Below are positions 10,472 to 21,742 of a stretch of DNA of 64,000 bases, in pieces. The translations under genes and the position numbers were made by a program. A model generated the notes under the pieces. That model saw only the letters and a program-made list of their open reading frames with translations. It was not told where the DNA came from and did no database searches. Numbering within the stretch: position 1 is the stretch's first letter; each line of letters begins with the position of its first letter. Origin of the DNA: Xanthostigma xanthostigma (lineage: Eukaryota > Arthropoda > Insecta > Raphidioptera > Raphidiidae); the NCBI GenBank assembly GCA_963575645.1, contig OY754470.1, forward strand, positions 25,960,501 to 26,024,500. The letters are read 5' to 3'.

Positions 10472-10724
10472 GTAATATGTAATCGGGGCCCTGATAAAAG
10501 AGGGAGAAATAATAAATCACTTCATTGATTGACGTACCCACCGCCCTCGAGTTTTTGTGTAATAATTTGTTGTAAAAGGAGGTTGGGAGCAAGATCTTTA
10601 GTTGGAGCCCTCCGAGCAAAACAAACACAATACAAACAAAACACAATAACAGCGAATGACTTAGAGAAAATTGATAGACACATTTTTTCGACATCTAGCA
10701 TTTTTTTAATTATTTAGATTTTGT

Positions 10725-10801
10725 ATCTCAATCAATGCCGTGCCAAGAACAATCTACCGCGTGCCATATTTGGCACGCATGCAATAGGTTCGCCATCCCT
10801 G
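10725..10801 (-). mobile_element. Solo end of a hAT-like element
   Basis: Read on the minus strand from 10801, the sequence CAGGGATGGCGAACCTATTG, followed by GCGTGCCA and TGGCACGC, resembles the terminal repeat of a widespread hAT family (CAGGGGTGGCGAACC type). The partner terminus was not found, so this is a fragment. Confidence 0.5.
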
Positions 10802-11347
10802 AGTTAGGATATTATAGGGTTCCACCCGTTAGATACGGAATCCCTAAAAATTGTTTTACACTTGTCAATTGTTTTAAATCCCATTGTTCGCATTTTATCA
10901 TTTTCGTATGCATAATAAATGATTATTTTGAGAAGCACAATAAATTGATGAACTGACTGACGTTATACATGTAAAACGTATGTGACCAGAATGTTATGAC
11001 GTGATAACATTCCTTTATTCGACATGTCTCATTGCGAGCATGTGCCAAGCATTGAATGCATCACTGCAATACCATACCCCGTGACTTCATACAACAAGAA
11101 TGATTTCATGCCAGTTTAACTGCTGAACCAAAACAAACGATGCAACGTACAAACTGTCAGTACAGAGAGAGATTGGAATACCGCGTATCTCTCCCATTGA
11201 CACGCCATGCATACTAAATATTGTTACAAAATAAATAAGTACATATTCACAGTGCAGGATTAAAAATGAAAACTTGTCTAGATCCAAGCCAGAAGTGTTG
11301 TAAAACTTTTGAGGTGAATGTTTCCTTCAAATCCTGTCTGATTGATT
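10802..11347. other. Non-coding stretch
   Basis: No gene-like frame or recognised repeat is seen. Short frames have no motifs. Confidence 0.4.
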
Positions 11348-11590
11348 TACATTGCACATACCGCTAAACTAGCGGTATGTGCTTTATTGTCGCTTTGTGC
11401 GTCAGAGCTGACTTTCGTTCATATAAGAAGTTATATCTAAGTTAATTTCACACGAAATCCATTCAAATTGAAGCTTTTTGAAAAGAGGGGATTCTGATCT
11501 ATAAAACAGAACCATTTTTAAAACAATTCGAGTTCATAAATACTATTAAAATTGTAATTGAAAATTACAAACAGCAGTTGTCGGTTGGTC
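11348..11590 (-). repeat. Dispersed repeat R, copy 2
   Basis: Inverted relative to 3165-3378. The perfect hairpin (11354-11382) has 13-base arms GCACATACCGCTA around AAC. The body contains GTCAGAGCTGACTTT, CACACGAAATCCATTC and ACAGCAGTTGTC, the reverse of the first copy. Immediately right of it lies a short ACGTATGT array (about 11588-11622). Confidence 0.6.
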
Positions 11591-11622
11591 TGTACGTATG
11601 TACGTATGAACGTATGTACGTC
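11588..11622 (+). repeat. ACGTATGT microsatellite
   Basis: Imperfect repetition of TACGTATG(T) adjoining repeat R copy 2. Confidence 0.7.
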
Positions 11623-11898
11623 ACGACTCTACAGATCGCAATTTTGGTCGGATTGCCTTGGGTTATATTTTATTCACTTTGTTTAGTATCAGACCAGAAC
11701 CCTATTTAAATTCACATAAATGTGTTCAGTAGTTTAATTTTTATAAACAGTTTTATTTTATTATTTTTGACAGCTAATATTTAAAATAAAAAACCTTAAA
11801 AAAACAAAAAAAATACCTATTACTGTTATTGTAAAATATGTAGTGTATTACGTAGAATACCTGCTACACTGCTATACCACAATAACAACGCAAGCTAC

Positions 11899-11967
11899 GA
11901 TATCCGAATGGCCGAGCGGTTAAAAGCGTTGGTCCATAGGTACCGGATTCGATTCCCGCTGACACAA
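11899..11967 (+). pseudogene. tRNA-like fragment with A and B boxes
   Basis: The phrase TGGCCGAGCGGTTAA matches the A-box region of class II tRNAs (Leu/Ser). GGATTCGATTCCCG matches a B box 30-odd bases later, and a T-run follows at 11977. The anticodon arm is not intact and the 3' acceptor strand does not complement GATATCC, so it is not a working tRNA. It may be a tRNA pseudogene or the head of a SINE. Confidence 0.5.
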
Positions 11968-12140
11968 GTAATATAGTTTTTTTCTATTCCATTTTGTTTT
12001 TAATTTTTTTTCTATTTTTTTAATTGGTTTTTTTAAATCTATTTTCTCAATTTTTTTTCATTACCTATAATATGCACAGTGGAAAACTTGCGGGATGTGC
12101 ACTTTTGGTTTTGCCAACTATTTTTGGATTAGTCATGAAA

Positions 12141-12441
12141 TCTATACTAATATATAAAGCTGAAGAGTTTATTTGTTTGTTTGGTTGAACGTGTTAATCT
12201 CAGGAACTACTGGTTCGATTTTTTTTTGATAGCCCATTTATCGAGGAAGGCTATAGACTATATAATATCACGCTACGACGAATAGGAGCGGAGCATCAAT
12301 GAAAAATGTTGCGAAATATAACTCAAAATTTGTCCTTCCGACAAAAACTTTTGAACGGTAACTACGAAGATGAACGTGCGCACTCATGTCCCTCCCCCTT
12401 CGTTCTTTTGCAGCCGGGTAAAACCGGGCGGGACCGCTAGT
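12141..12441 (+). mobile_element. Non-autonomous Helitron, short form
   Basis: A 301-bp element, A|TCTATACTAATATATAAAGC...ACCGCTAG|T, with the head at 12141 and CTAG at 12438-12441. Internal landmarks are CTACTGGTTCGA, GGAAGGCTATAGACTAT and AATAGGAGCGGAGCATCAATG. It is a full-length relative of 20335-20682 and of the longer copies at 33392 and 55426. The latter contain an extra segment with a tRNA-Lys-like sequence exactly where this copy reads TCCGACAAAAACTTTTGAAC. Confidence 0.8.
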
Positions 12442-13808
12442 TCTTTATAAAATCAAACTAGTTTTCTAACGTTACCGGATTATAAAACATGATTTTAACA
12501 AGAGATATGTTTTTGATCTAAGTTCCAGAATGCCAGGCGTCTAGCCAAGATGTTTTCATCTCTAAATATGTGTTAAAGAATCAGAAGAAAAAACTCGCCC
12601 ATCTCATTCCTACAGCTTTTGACTGGTTTAAAGATCAATTATATCTGAGAAGGTTTCACTATAATAACCATTTACCGGTTTAAATATTAATCTAGTTGTT
12701 AGTAATCCCCATATATCACGTCGGTTTCCAATATTTTATACTTAAGTTGCGAAACGTCAAAAATATTCAAAGAAAGCATCAGAAAAATGTATTTGTTATT
12801 TTTGTGGACCAAACGGTGTAAACAATAAATTGTAATTTGAAGAGTTTTGGCACGTCACTAAATACTAATTTCGTCTTCTGAAAAGTAACTTGTCGATGGA
12901 ACTGGAGCTGTTACCACAGTTTTATGAATATTAAATGTGGTTGCGAAGTTACATATACTTTCAGAAGTCGGACCCACGCTGATTTATTTAAAAAAAGTCG
13001 AATAATTAATAACCATTGCCTCATTTGGCGTTTTAACCGCTGCACTGCGTTTTAAATGAACCATCTGTATAATCGCAGAGTTGCTTAGAATTGTCTGCGT
13101 TAAATTAATTAAAATGGTTGCATAAACATGCTTCATTAGTGTCGTTTCGTTGCATGAAAACAATAAATTTTAAAACTGAGTAAATAACGAGTTTTTAACA
13201 ACATAAATGCAAATTATACCGTTTTCAAAATGCTGTATGATTTAAAAAAAAAATAAAAATTTCAACATATCGCCTTTAAAAATCTAAAAGCGGCGAAATA
13301 ATTAAAAAAAAAACAGAGTTACTACATACCGTAAAATTATTCAGCTAATACAGGATATTCCAATCAAATGCTTACCTAGAACAAAAAAGAAAATTCAATT
13401 AGAGATTATTATAGGAAACCTGAATTGATATTATCTATATTTAAGGTTTTCTTAGAACTACTCTACTAGATATGTATTATGCTTCGATTGATATAAATAA
13501 TGCAAGGATTGAGGATTAAATGCCTAAAGGAAAATGAACCACATGAGAGGATAATTTATGGCTAAGTAAAGCGAGAGATCATAGAGATCAACGGTAAATC
13601 CTTTGAGTAAACCAAAACTGGCTCTCAATGGCGAAGTCTTCATGGTCAATTTACTTTAAAGTTTTAAACATAAACTTAATTCAAGTCATCATGTAAATTG
13701 GGTCGCGTCGATGGGTTCCTTGTTCTTTCCAATGAATAAATAATCAATGAATCCGGGTTTGTAGTCTTTGAAAAACTATAAAAGTAGATCATGATCTGAA
13801 AGTTTTTA
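12442..13808. other. Non-coding stretch
   Basis: About 1.4 kb of AT-rich sequence with no recognisable gene, RNA or repeat. Confidence 0.4.
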
Positions 13809-14130
13809 ATGCACGACATTAATATTACGATTTATAGAACATCGTCGTGTAAGAAACCGTCGGCGAAGTCAAGGCGCAGTGAACGGGTTGCTTGGGGCAG
13901 GTTGTTTTTTGCCGGTAACATATACATCGTACCTCCAGCGCTGCCAGTCGAAATGGGCCTCAATAAATTTCGTGCAGGAGGTGGTGGTGTGCCAAATAAC
14001 ATTAGTGGGGCAACAGCTCAGGAATGTTTTACGGCCTCCTTCTGTGCGCGCCTTCCGCCGCCGACTGAATCGGGCGTTCGGCCTCACTCGCGCTACAGTA
14101 GTTATGTAGTAGTAGTATAGGACCAAAGTA
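13809..14130. other. GC-richer patch with overlapping short frames
   Basis: This stretch is less AT-rich than its surroundings and has overlapping open frames of about 76-103 codons on both strands. None shows a recognised motif, and frames on both strands are expected from base composition. A host exon is possible but unsupported. Confidence 0.25.
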
Positions 14131-14352
14131 ACTCGCTACAATGTTTTATGGCAGAACTGACTCATGACTCGAAGAACGATGACCCATCAGCGTCCACGAA
14201 TCATTTTTATGGCGACATTTGCTGCCTTTATCGAAGTTGAACTTGTATAATCGTATACTAGATTAATTACTTAATTGAGTATTCGCTTTTCATGAAAATG
14301 TATTTTCAACTGGTCAAACCGATCAAAAAGTGAGAAAAACTCATCTCAATAA

Positions 14353-14386
14353 TAGGTTGTGTTCCAAGCAGTCAGAGAACGGTAAA
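14353..14386 (+). mobile_element. Single terminal repeat of a miniature element
   Basis: TAGGTTGTGTTCCAAGCAGT followed by CAGAGAACGGTAAA matches the left terminal repeat of the 148-bp element at 21166-21313. The partner end was not found. Confidence 0.5.
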
Positions 14387-14511
14387 TTCTGAATTTTTTA
14401 CCGATTTTCAAATTATTTCGTTATTAAAAAACTTTAAGTGAATTCTATTCAAAACTAATTAGAAACTAATTAAGTATTACAAAAATATTAGGAGCACTGT
14501 GGTACGAATCT

Positions 14512-14710
14512 AATAAAAAATAGAGAATAGTTACTTCTTACCACAACAAGTTTATTAGTGGATGTACATTTCGAGAGCTATGCTCTCATCTTCAGCAATA
14601 CACTAAACTTCAAGTTTAGTGTATTGCTGAAGATGAGAGCATAGCTCTCGAAATGTACATCCACTAATAAACTTGTTGTGGTAAGAAGTAACTATTCTCT
14701 ATTTTTTATT
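14512..14710. repeat. Perfect 199-bp palindrome with hammerhead-like cores in both arms
   Basis: Two arms of 99 bases are exact reverse complements around a single C at 14611. Each arm, read outward from the centre, gives CTGAAGATGAGAGC, ATA, GCTCTCGAAATG and then TACATCCACTAATAAAC. That is the order CUGAAGA, a 6-bp stem, GAAA found in hammerhead cores. A diverged copy lies at 54445-54622. The most likely origin is two inverted termini of one Penelope-like or related element. With one base between CTGAAGA and the stem the core is not canonical. Confidence 0.8.
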
Positions 14711-14730
14711 TAATTAAGTATTAATTAAAT

Positions 14731-15357
14731 TTTATATTTTTTAGATCAGTTCTGAAGAAGGTCCAAATTCGTACCGAAACGTTAATGTATTGGATTTATA
14801 TATTTTTAACCGACTTCAACAAAAAGGAGGAGAGGTTCTATGTTTGTCTGTATATTTTTTTTCATTTATTTTTTTATGTATGTTCACCGATTTCTTCGTC
14901 AATTATGGACCGATTTTCAAATTTTTTTTTTATTCGAAAGAGTGCACCTCAGAGGTGGTCCCATCGGAACCAAGTCAGGATCTGATGGTGGAATCCGGAG
15001 AAATCGAGGGAAACTCAAATTTCAAAGGCACGCATAATGTTTTTTATGTATGTTCACCGATTTTTAGTGTTAGATTAACACTAAAAAGAGAAAAACAAAA
15101 TATTTTTAAAAAAAAATTGAACCGACTTCACACTAAAAAGTAAAAAATAATTGCGTATTGAAATGTTTTGGAGTCGGTGTAGTTCTCGGAACAGATTTCA
15201 TTTTGGCTGTCACCGACTCCAAAACATTTCAATACGCAATTATTTTTTACTTTTTAGTGTGAAGTCGTTTCAATTTTTGTGTTAAAAATAATTTATTTGT
15301 TAGTACCTATATTAATTGTCTGAAAAATTGGTCGATAATTTTATTTATTTTTTTACC
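14731..15357 (+). repeat. Penelope-like terminal fragment, split by an insertion
   Basis: The left part (14731-14807) contains TTTTTTAGATCAGTTCTGAAG, then GGTCC...GTACC and GAAAC (14777-14780 onward), GTTAATGTATTGG. The right part (about 15286-15357) resumes the family text with TTGTCTGAAAAATTGGTCGA and TAATTTTATTTA. The element at 14808-15279 lies between them. Confidence 0.6.
14808..15279. mobile_element. Inverted element with ACCGACTTC ends
   Basis: It starts AACCGACTTCAACAAAAAGG and ends GAAGTCGTTTCAATTTTTG. Its right third is a large hairpin: arms 15106-15179 and 15211-15279 are close to exact complements and include TTGCGTATTGAAATGTTTTG. The internal phrase about 14930-15030 (GAGTGCACCTCAGAGGTGGT) has no coding meaning I can find. 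It is nested in the Penelope-like fragment. Class unknown; ACCGACTTC-type repeats are common in insect genomes. Confidence 0.6.
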
Positions 15358-16485
15358 GATTTGTAAAAAAATACATACTTTTTAAATAAAAATATTTGTA
15401 TTGTACTTGCAATTGTCATAGGCGTGTATCTGCGTATATTAAAGCTTAGATGTGTTGGGTAGAGTCTTTTACAAAAATGCACGGAAAAACTGTTGGTAGG
15501 TACTTACTGTTACGCTATACTTTTGTCTACGACTGTCGCGAGTGAACTACCTTAAATTCAATAGTTTCACTGTTTACATTTATGGCTATTTTCTGGAAGT
15601 GTAAGTAGCTTAGCTCGTTATACCTATACCTTGTATATTTTAAATTGGTTTCATAAAATTATATTTGTATAAAGCTTTCACGAGCAATTTAATCCATTAT
15701 CATTAACAATAATTTCATGAATTCATACAGTTACGAAAGTTGTAAATATTGGCTCTATTATAACTTACAGTAAATAAAGCTTTTAGCTGAGTTTTTGAAT
15801 AAGTTATGAAAAAAAAAATCTTTTAGTATACAGACTTAGTCGATTATAAGACCCTAGACTATAAATAGGATAGAACGTTACCATTCACGCAACTTCCTTC
15901 CATATTAATCGAAATTAATATCACTTTTTTACGCATAATAATTAAAAATCCAACACGGATTTTTCATAAACTAAAATGACCAGTTACTGATCATCACATA
16001 CAAGCGCCAGTAGAACGCGTTTGATGGTCTCAAAAAATCATAAAGAAAACCATTTTTTTTTTAATTTTAAATTATTGCTTTTTTTTTTAAATATTAAATT
16101 TTCAAAGAGACATCAAAAATTATGGCGCGTTTGAGTCTTAAATGGCTTACCACTGACAATAATCCTATTGCCTAATCACATCTACACGAGTTCTTAGTCA
16201 GAACGCAAAATTTTTAGTTTCCTCTTTTCTATATTCTAAGGTCTAGCGTCTGGACTCATAAGTCACTTTTCCTACAAAGTGTCGCTGATACGAATGCGAA
16301 ATATTCTACTACAAAGGTTTCATTTATGTCGCGCTATTAGTCCCAGAGCCGACCTTAAAATTTCCAATATATCAAATGCACAGATATGGACATTGGACAA
16401 GTTACAGCAATTCGGGTAGTCAAACAGGAAGCCGCAATAATCATAGAGTACGGGGATAGCGACAACAGTAGTGGATTCGAGTCTT
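15358..16485. other. Non-coding stretch
   Basis: AT-rich, no supported gene or repeat. Confidence 0.4.
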
Positions 16486-16870
16486 AAGGCCGCAGGTTTA
16501 GCCGCTAGAAACACTGCTGGAAATAACGTCACTGCAAGCTTACAAGATGGATTACAACATTAGAACAGGGGCTATTTTTCTTGCTTTGTCCTCTGCTTGT
16601 TCTGAGCAAGAACCAATCAGGAAACAGTATCTTGTCACGCCCACAAACAAACACTGTTACATGTGTGCGTTCTGTTGAGTGTTGAGAGACAATACACGTC
16701 CACTTTTGTTACCGTTCTACAACTGCGAGCGTACCAAACCCATCTACAAAGCAAACTTCAATGCATGCATCGTGTGAAGCCAATATATAAAAGCCATCAC
16801 AAAAACCAGCGATTGAAAATTATAGCTCTGTTAAATCTAGCGGGAAAGCCAGCCTCGTGTGCAGCGACGT
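16486..16870. mobile_element. GGCCGC-ended miniature element, copy 1
   Basis: It starts AAGGCCGCAGGTTTAGCCGC and ends AGCCTCGTGTGCAGCGACGT, a diverged form of the terminal repeats of 62296-62729. The inner phrase AACCAATCAGGAAACAGTAT then CTTGTCACG is shared with that copy. The terminal repeats are inverted and no transposase is present. Confidence 0.65.
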
Positions 16871-19800
16871 TTAGTCTTGCCTCACGAGCCGGCAGCGATG
16901 AGCAAAATCGGTCTTTGTCTTCTTTGCTGAATACTAAGAACCCGCAACATGATTTTTTTGCGTTGGCATTTTTTCTGTAACACTCCGCCTATATCTGAAT
17001 AAAGAGTGATATGTTATAGCAGCCCTGATAATACCATAACTCAGAGAATTACAAACAGAATGAAGTGTCAAGAGCTAAAAGCCATATCAATGATTCACAT
17101 TTTGAAGCAGATTTATGTCAGAATTACCTACCTAATAAAACATGTCATATGTGCCATATGGGACAGATCACAGATGGGACTTTTACATAAAAAAGTGTAT
17201 CGCCTCCGGTATAATCATACCATTGCTTTGAAATAATAATATAGCCTGTGTCTCAACAAGGATAGTAACAATTAAATTTAGACTTGGGAATAACAGAATG
17301 ATTTTTATATTCGAATGATTCAGTCAAAATGTTTCATTCCTGTGATGCATCATAATAATAGATGTGTTGGTACTTGCGTGAGCGAATGATTGTTTCAACT
17401 CTCGAATAAATTTTCGATTGGCAAGTCCTAAGAGAGTCATCTGCATACAGTGCTTCACAGAACAGACGCAGATAAAAGACGTTATTAATCGTATTCAGTT
17501 TCGAGTGGTTATAGGTATTATGCGAGTGAAAAAAAAATTCATTCGATCTGTCTATGCATTAGATATATTATGATTATTATAATGATAGTATTTATACGTT
17601 TATTGAGGAAATACTTATAGCACTTAAATAAAACATGCTAATTTTTCATGTTTGGTTTCCACAAACTATAATGTCCAGTTGCAATAAAAATAAAAGTTCG
17701 AAAATCCTCCAATAAGACAGATGACTATTATTTTAAAAGTCAGCAAACAGATTGTATAAAGTTTCGTGACAAGTTACTATTTCTAAGTTTTCAATTCGCT
17801 TTAAATTTATTGGAAATAAACTTCAAGTTTTATAACATTTATAGTTTTACAGTTGATGTAACAAGGAAAAATATACAAGATGTAGAAAGCACATTATTTA
17901 TTCTTTTTCGGTTTCTATTCTTATATTACAGAAATTATCAGTAGTTCTAAACCAAGAATGACCAACCAGATTCAGAAATCTAAATGTTTAACACAACTTC
18001 TAAATTCTGACTACAAAATGTTTCACTCACGATAAAGCAAACAACATGCGAACAAAAGATTCACTAACAAATTATGTAAATATATAAAAATCGCGTCATA
18101 ATGGATCCTTAGAATTGAACAGGACTTTTTCAATTACCTACCCAACGTTTTTTAATGTAAATGCAGGAGTACTTTTATATTATATTTGTTTTAAAAAAAT
18201 GTTTTCTATAAAGAAACGAAATCTGAACATTAAATGCATGCTCACGTCTCGCATTTCGCAAAACACACTGTTATGCTTTGTATTATACAAATAATTTACT
18301 TGTTGGGTATAAAACTAGGCTATTTTTAATTTCAGAACACAGCAGTTTAAAAATTTAGATGTTATAGCCACAATATCGCAAGTTTAGGACCGCGCACACT
18401 TGTCAAATATAAACCTGCACGACCAGCACAGCACAAAACCTTCAACCTGTGCGATATCGCACACATCAGCAAATTTTAATAATGAAACCAACATATCACT
18501 AGCAGGCTAGATCGGTCCATAGCACGCAGGTGAGCGACTGACGGTCGTTGCTGGCGGCTGGTTGCAGGTGCTGGTCTAATGTGCGCTACTCCATTAAATA
18601 ACATGGCTACCTTCACGAACAGGCTTTTTTGCTCGATGCTGTGCTCGCCGTATACATGTTTACGCTTGATAAATATGTCGACTGTATTTCTAGGGGCTAT
18701 CTTACGACTAAAAGTAACATTATGTTTAAAAAGAGTGCCAGCGTGTTTTAGCAGGCACACGAACCGTAATATAAGTATGTTTATTCAACTCATGCGCGTT
18801 ATTCATGTTTTATCATGCCTAAAAACCGAACCCTAAATAGCCATTTACCGACTGGTGACAATTACTTGTCATAACTCAATGAAGATTCCTACTAGCTCGG
18901 CCATTGTGGAGTAATGAAAATAAACGTAACTATTTTCTGAGTCGTAACGAAATAGTAGGTAACAACAACTCCGTTGTTACCCATTAAGGCTAAAATTGAG
19001 AGGCCGAATGTTTTCGACATGGAGTTTATTCATAACCGGCTAACCTCAAACCAAAACATTGAATCGTGCTGTTTGGTGCTGTTAGTATTGACAGTTTTTT
19101 TTACAAAGAAATAAATAGATATTTACAACATCTCATTATAATTAAAACATGAATAACGCGCAATTGTTGAATAAAATTATGGGCGCAACTTGTAGGCTAA
19201 ATCATGACCTGTCAGCGCGATGAATGACTTAGACTACTAGTTACGCCAATAACTAATATTTGGTATTTTTGCACGTACATTATATAAAATATCTGCTTTC
19301 ACTTCATTTTCATTATTTTTGACAGTTCAAAATTGAACAAACGTCAGTTCTTATAGTACGTTATACAAAAAAAAGTGGCAGTTAAACCGAGATTTACTAC
19401 TGAATTGGTGTAGCGCGTACGATTTTATTTATTTTACGGCACTAGTGCATAATGGGTTACTTTAAATACCTATGTACACGCATGTAAAGCAGGTATTTTA
19501 TAGGGGGTAGTACAAAAAAGGGTATTATTATTTTCAGATAACAGACAGATAACAACCTTACGTGAGAAGACCAGTAAGTAAATTGCAAAAAATATACTCA
19601 CATTTTCAATGCAAGCAGGTCACAAAAAAAATTAAAAACAACTGCGGCTCATTGAAATTTGACTTTTTTTTTACAAAAATTGCTACAAAATCTTTAACTG
19701 CAATCTGTAATGTGTTAACTAATCTTTTTTTTAATCTGAATTAGGACCAATAAAATTCAGTACCAAACAACGGATAGGGTTTCTATACATTCGGCAAATA

Positions 19801-20334
19801 AAAGAATGAAATTTAAAAGGGGCAGTAAATACTTCAAGAGCCAACTCTTTTTACTTATCTACAATTTATAGACACAATATTATGGTACAGTATTTTGTTT
19901 TTTTTTAAACAAAAGTAAATTATATTTAGGTTAAAAAAGGAAATAACGTCTCAATTCAAATATCGATTTGTAAGCTTTATATTCGAACTAGAATTAATAA
20001 AGAGGTAAGGATTTTTGAAAGTTTTATTTATATTCTTTCAAAATTATCATTTTTCATTTAAAAACTTGTAATAGTTTAACAGTTCCACACGCGAGTTTTT
20101 CTACAGAATTGGAAAGGCGTGTTTCAAAAGAAAATTAGTTCTCTAACGCCAAAAAATGCAGGTATAAAACTTTTTCTAAAAAAAGACGGACTAGTGCATT
20201 TAGAACTCGCATCCTGAGGGCTCTGTACTGATAAAAAAAATCAATAAAAATTATGTTTTTCACATAATAATTAATTGTTCAATGGAAACCGTGTAAGCAG
20301 AGTACAGAGGATTTAAGTATGGATTCTTCATTTA
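16871..20334. other. Long non-coding stretch
   Basis: About 3.5 kb without a supportable gene. Only short frames of up to 94 codons without motifs occur. At about 19425-19480 the phrase TTTTACGGCACTAGTGCATA then ATGGGTTACTTTAAATACC is loosely repeated near 45735-45790 and 62095-62120, a short dispersed motif of unknown nature. Confidence 0.35.
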
Positions 20335-20682
20335 TCTATACTTAATCTATAAAGCTGAACAGTTAGTTTGTTTGGTTGAACGCGCTAATCTCAGGAACTA
20401 CTGGTTCGAATTTATTTTTGTTCGATAGTCCATTTATCGTGGAAGGCTATAGACTATAATATAATATGACACTACGACCAATAGGAGCGGAGCATCAATG
20501 AAAAATATTGCAAAATATAACTCAAAATTTGTTCGTCCGACAAAAACTTTTGAACGGTAACTCCGATCATTATGAAATTTGGACACAAAATTCATCTCTG
20601 TAAACTAAGATCAACGTGTATACTCGTGTCCCCCCACCCATTCGTTCTTTTGTACCCGGGTGAAACCGGGCGAGACCGCTAG
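20335..20682 (+). mobile_element. Non-autonomous Helitron, short form, copy 2
   Basis: A 348-bp element, A|TCTATACTTAATCTATAAAG...GAGACCGCTAG|T. It matches 12141-12441 throughout and, in its last third, the longer tRNA-bearing copies. It lacks the tRNA segment and reads GTCCGACAAAAACTTTTGAA across that site. Confidence 0.8.
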
Positions 20683-21165
20683 TTTATAATAAAAGAACAG
20701 TAAATTAGTATAAAAAGATTAATGTATTACCTTTAAAAAACTATAACTACAAATTCGGAAGTTGTCGAATATCTGAATATTATTTTTTACAAAACTGCAC
20801 TAGCACGTCTATACACGTACACAACTTCACTGTACTAAAATTTTGGTTAGTAATATTATCAAAATGTGTATTCTTGCGTAATCATGACATTGAATATTAA
20901 TGTCTAGTGTTTTTATTTAATCAAAATTATAAATAGTATTTTAATTAAACAAGACAAAGCTATTAATTCTTTATTTTAAAATTATAATCATCACAATTGT
21001 GGCTTAGCAGTTAACTGTCAGTTGCGTAAACCACTGAATTTTTACAGTAACTAAATTTTAATCTCTGTTAATAATAAATTAATATTTTTTGTTCTGATCG
21101 GCCTGAAAATTATTAAATTTTATATAAAATAAGAATACCTTATTGATATACAATTTATATGCTAT
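20683..21165. other. Non-coding stretch
   Basis: AT-rich; nothing supported. Confidence 0.35.
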
Positions 21166-21313
21166 TAGGTATGTTCCAAGCAGTCAGAGAACGGTAACGG
21201 AACCGTAACCGTCTTGCGCAGTAGCTAAAACGAAACTATTTACATCGATTTTTGAGCTACTGCGTAAGACAGTCTTGCACTGTACCGTTTTCAGACAGCT
21301 TGAAACAGACCTA
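21166..21313. mobile_element. Miniature inverted-repeat element, 148 bp
   Basis: The left end TAGGTATGTTCCAAGCAGTC, AGAGAACGGTA and the right end (reverse complement TAGGTCTGTTTCAAGCTGTC, TGAAAACGGTA) form diverged terminal inverted repeats. An inner inverted pair, TTGCGCAGTAGCT and AGCTACTGCGTAA, lies inside. A lone left end recurs at 14353. Superfamily not assigned. Confidence 0.65.
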
Positions 21314-21399
21314 TTACCAATTTTTATATTATTTTTTATTTTGTTGTATTTGTTTTTTGTTCTATAATTAATTAATAATTATGTATTTATTTTTTCAAT

Positions 21400-21500
21400 T
21401 TACATAGCCCCGAAGAAGTTAACATTGTTAACGAAACGTAGGCAATAAAAAGTAAAAATATTGCACATTCTGTCCACTTTCCTATTATTGAAGAATTTAT
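21400..21500 (+). repeat. Second type of Penelope-like terminus
   Basis: CCGAAGA (21410-21416) is followed by A, GTTAAC, ATT, GTTAAC and GAAACG (from 21433). The perfect 6-bp stem between an NNGAAGA box and GAAAC repeats the architecture of the other hammerhead-like cores with a different stem sequence. U4 of the core is replaced by C, so it is probably inactive. Confidence 0.4.
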
Positions 21501-21683
21501 TTAAATTAATAATTTTGCCTAAAAGTATATTATAGAAATAACATTTTAAAACACCTTTCGTTTGTAACTGATATTTGCCTCCTAACGGATAAAATCGTTT
21601 TAAGAAGAATATTTAATGCGTTTTAAGGAAATACCCAATAACATTTAATTGTCTCATTTCTCAACATCATATTCATATCATAT

Positions 21684-21742
21684 TATTATTATTATTATTA
21701 TTATAATTATAATTATAATTATAATTATAATTATAATTATAA
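21684..21742 (+). repeat. ATT / ATAATT microsatellite
   Basis: Runs of ATT then AATTAT repeats directly abut the Helitron head at 21743. Helitrons often sit beside such AT microsatellites. Confidence 0.8.

Noticed and set aside
13809-14126. Overlapping frames of 76-103 codons as a host gene
   Set aside because: Frames occur on both strands at once, with no domain, no splice context and no codon bias that I can show.
21166-21313. A microRNA precursor
   Set aside because: The hairpin has transposon-like terminal repeats and a relative end at 14353, so a miniature element is the simpler reading.
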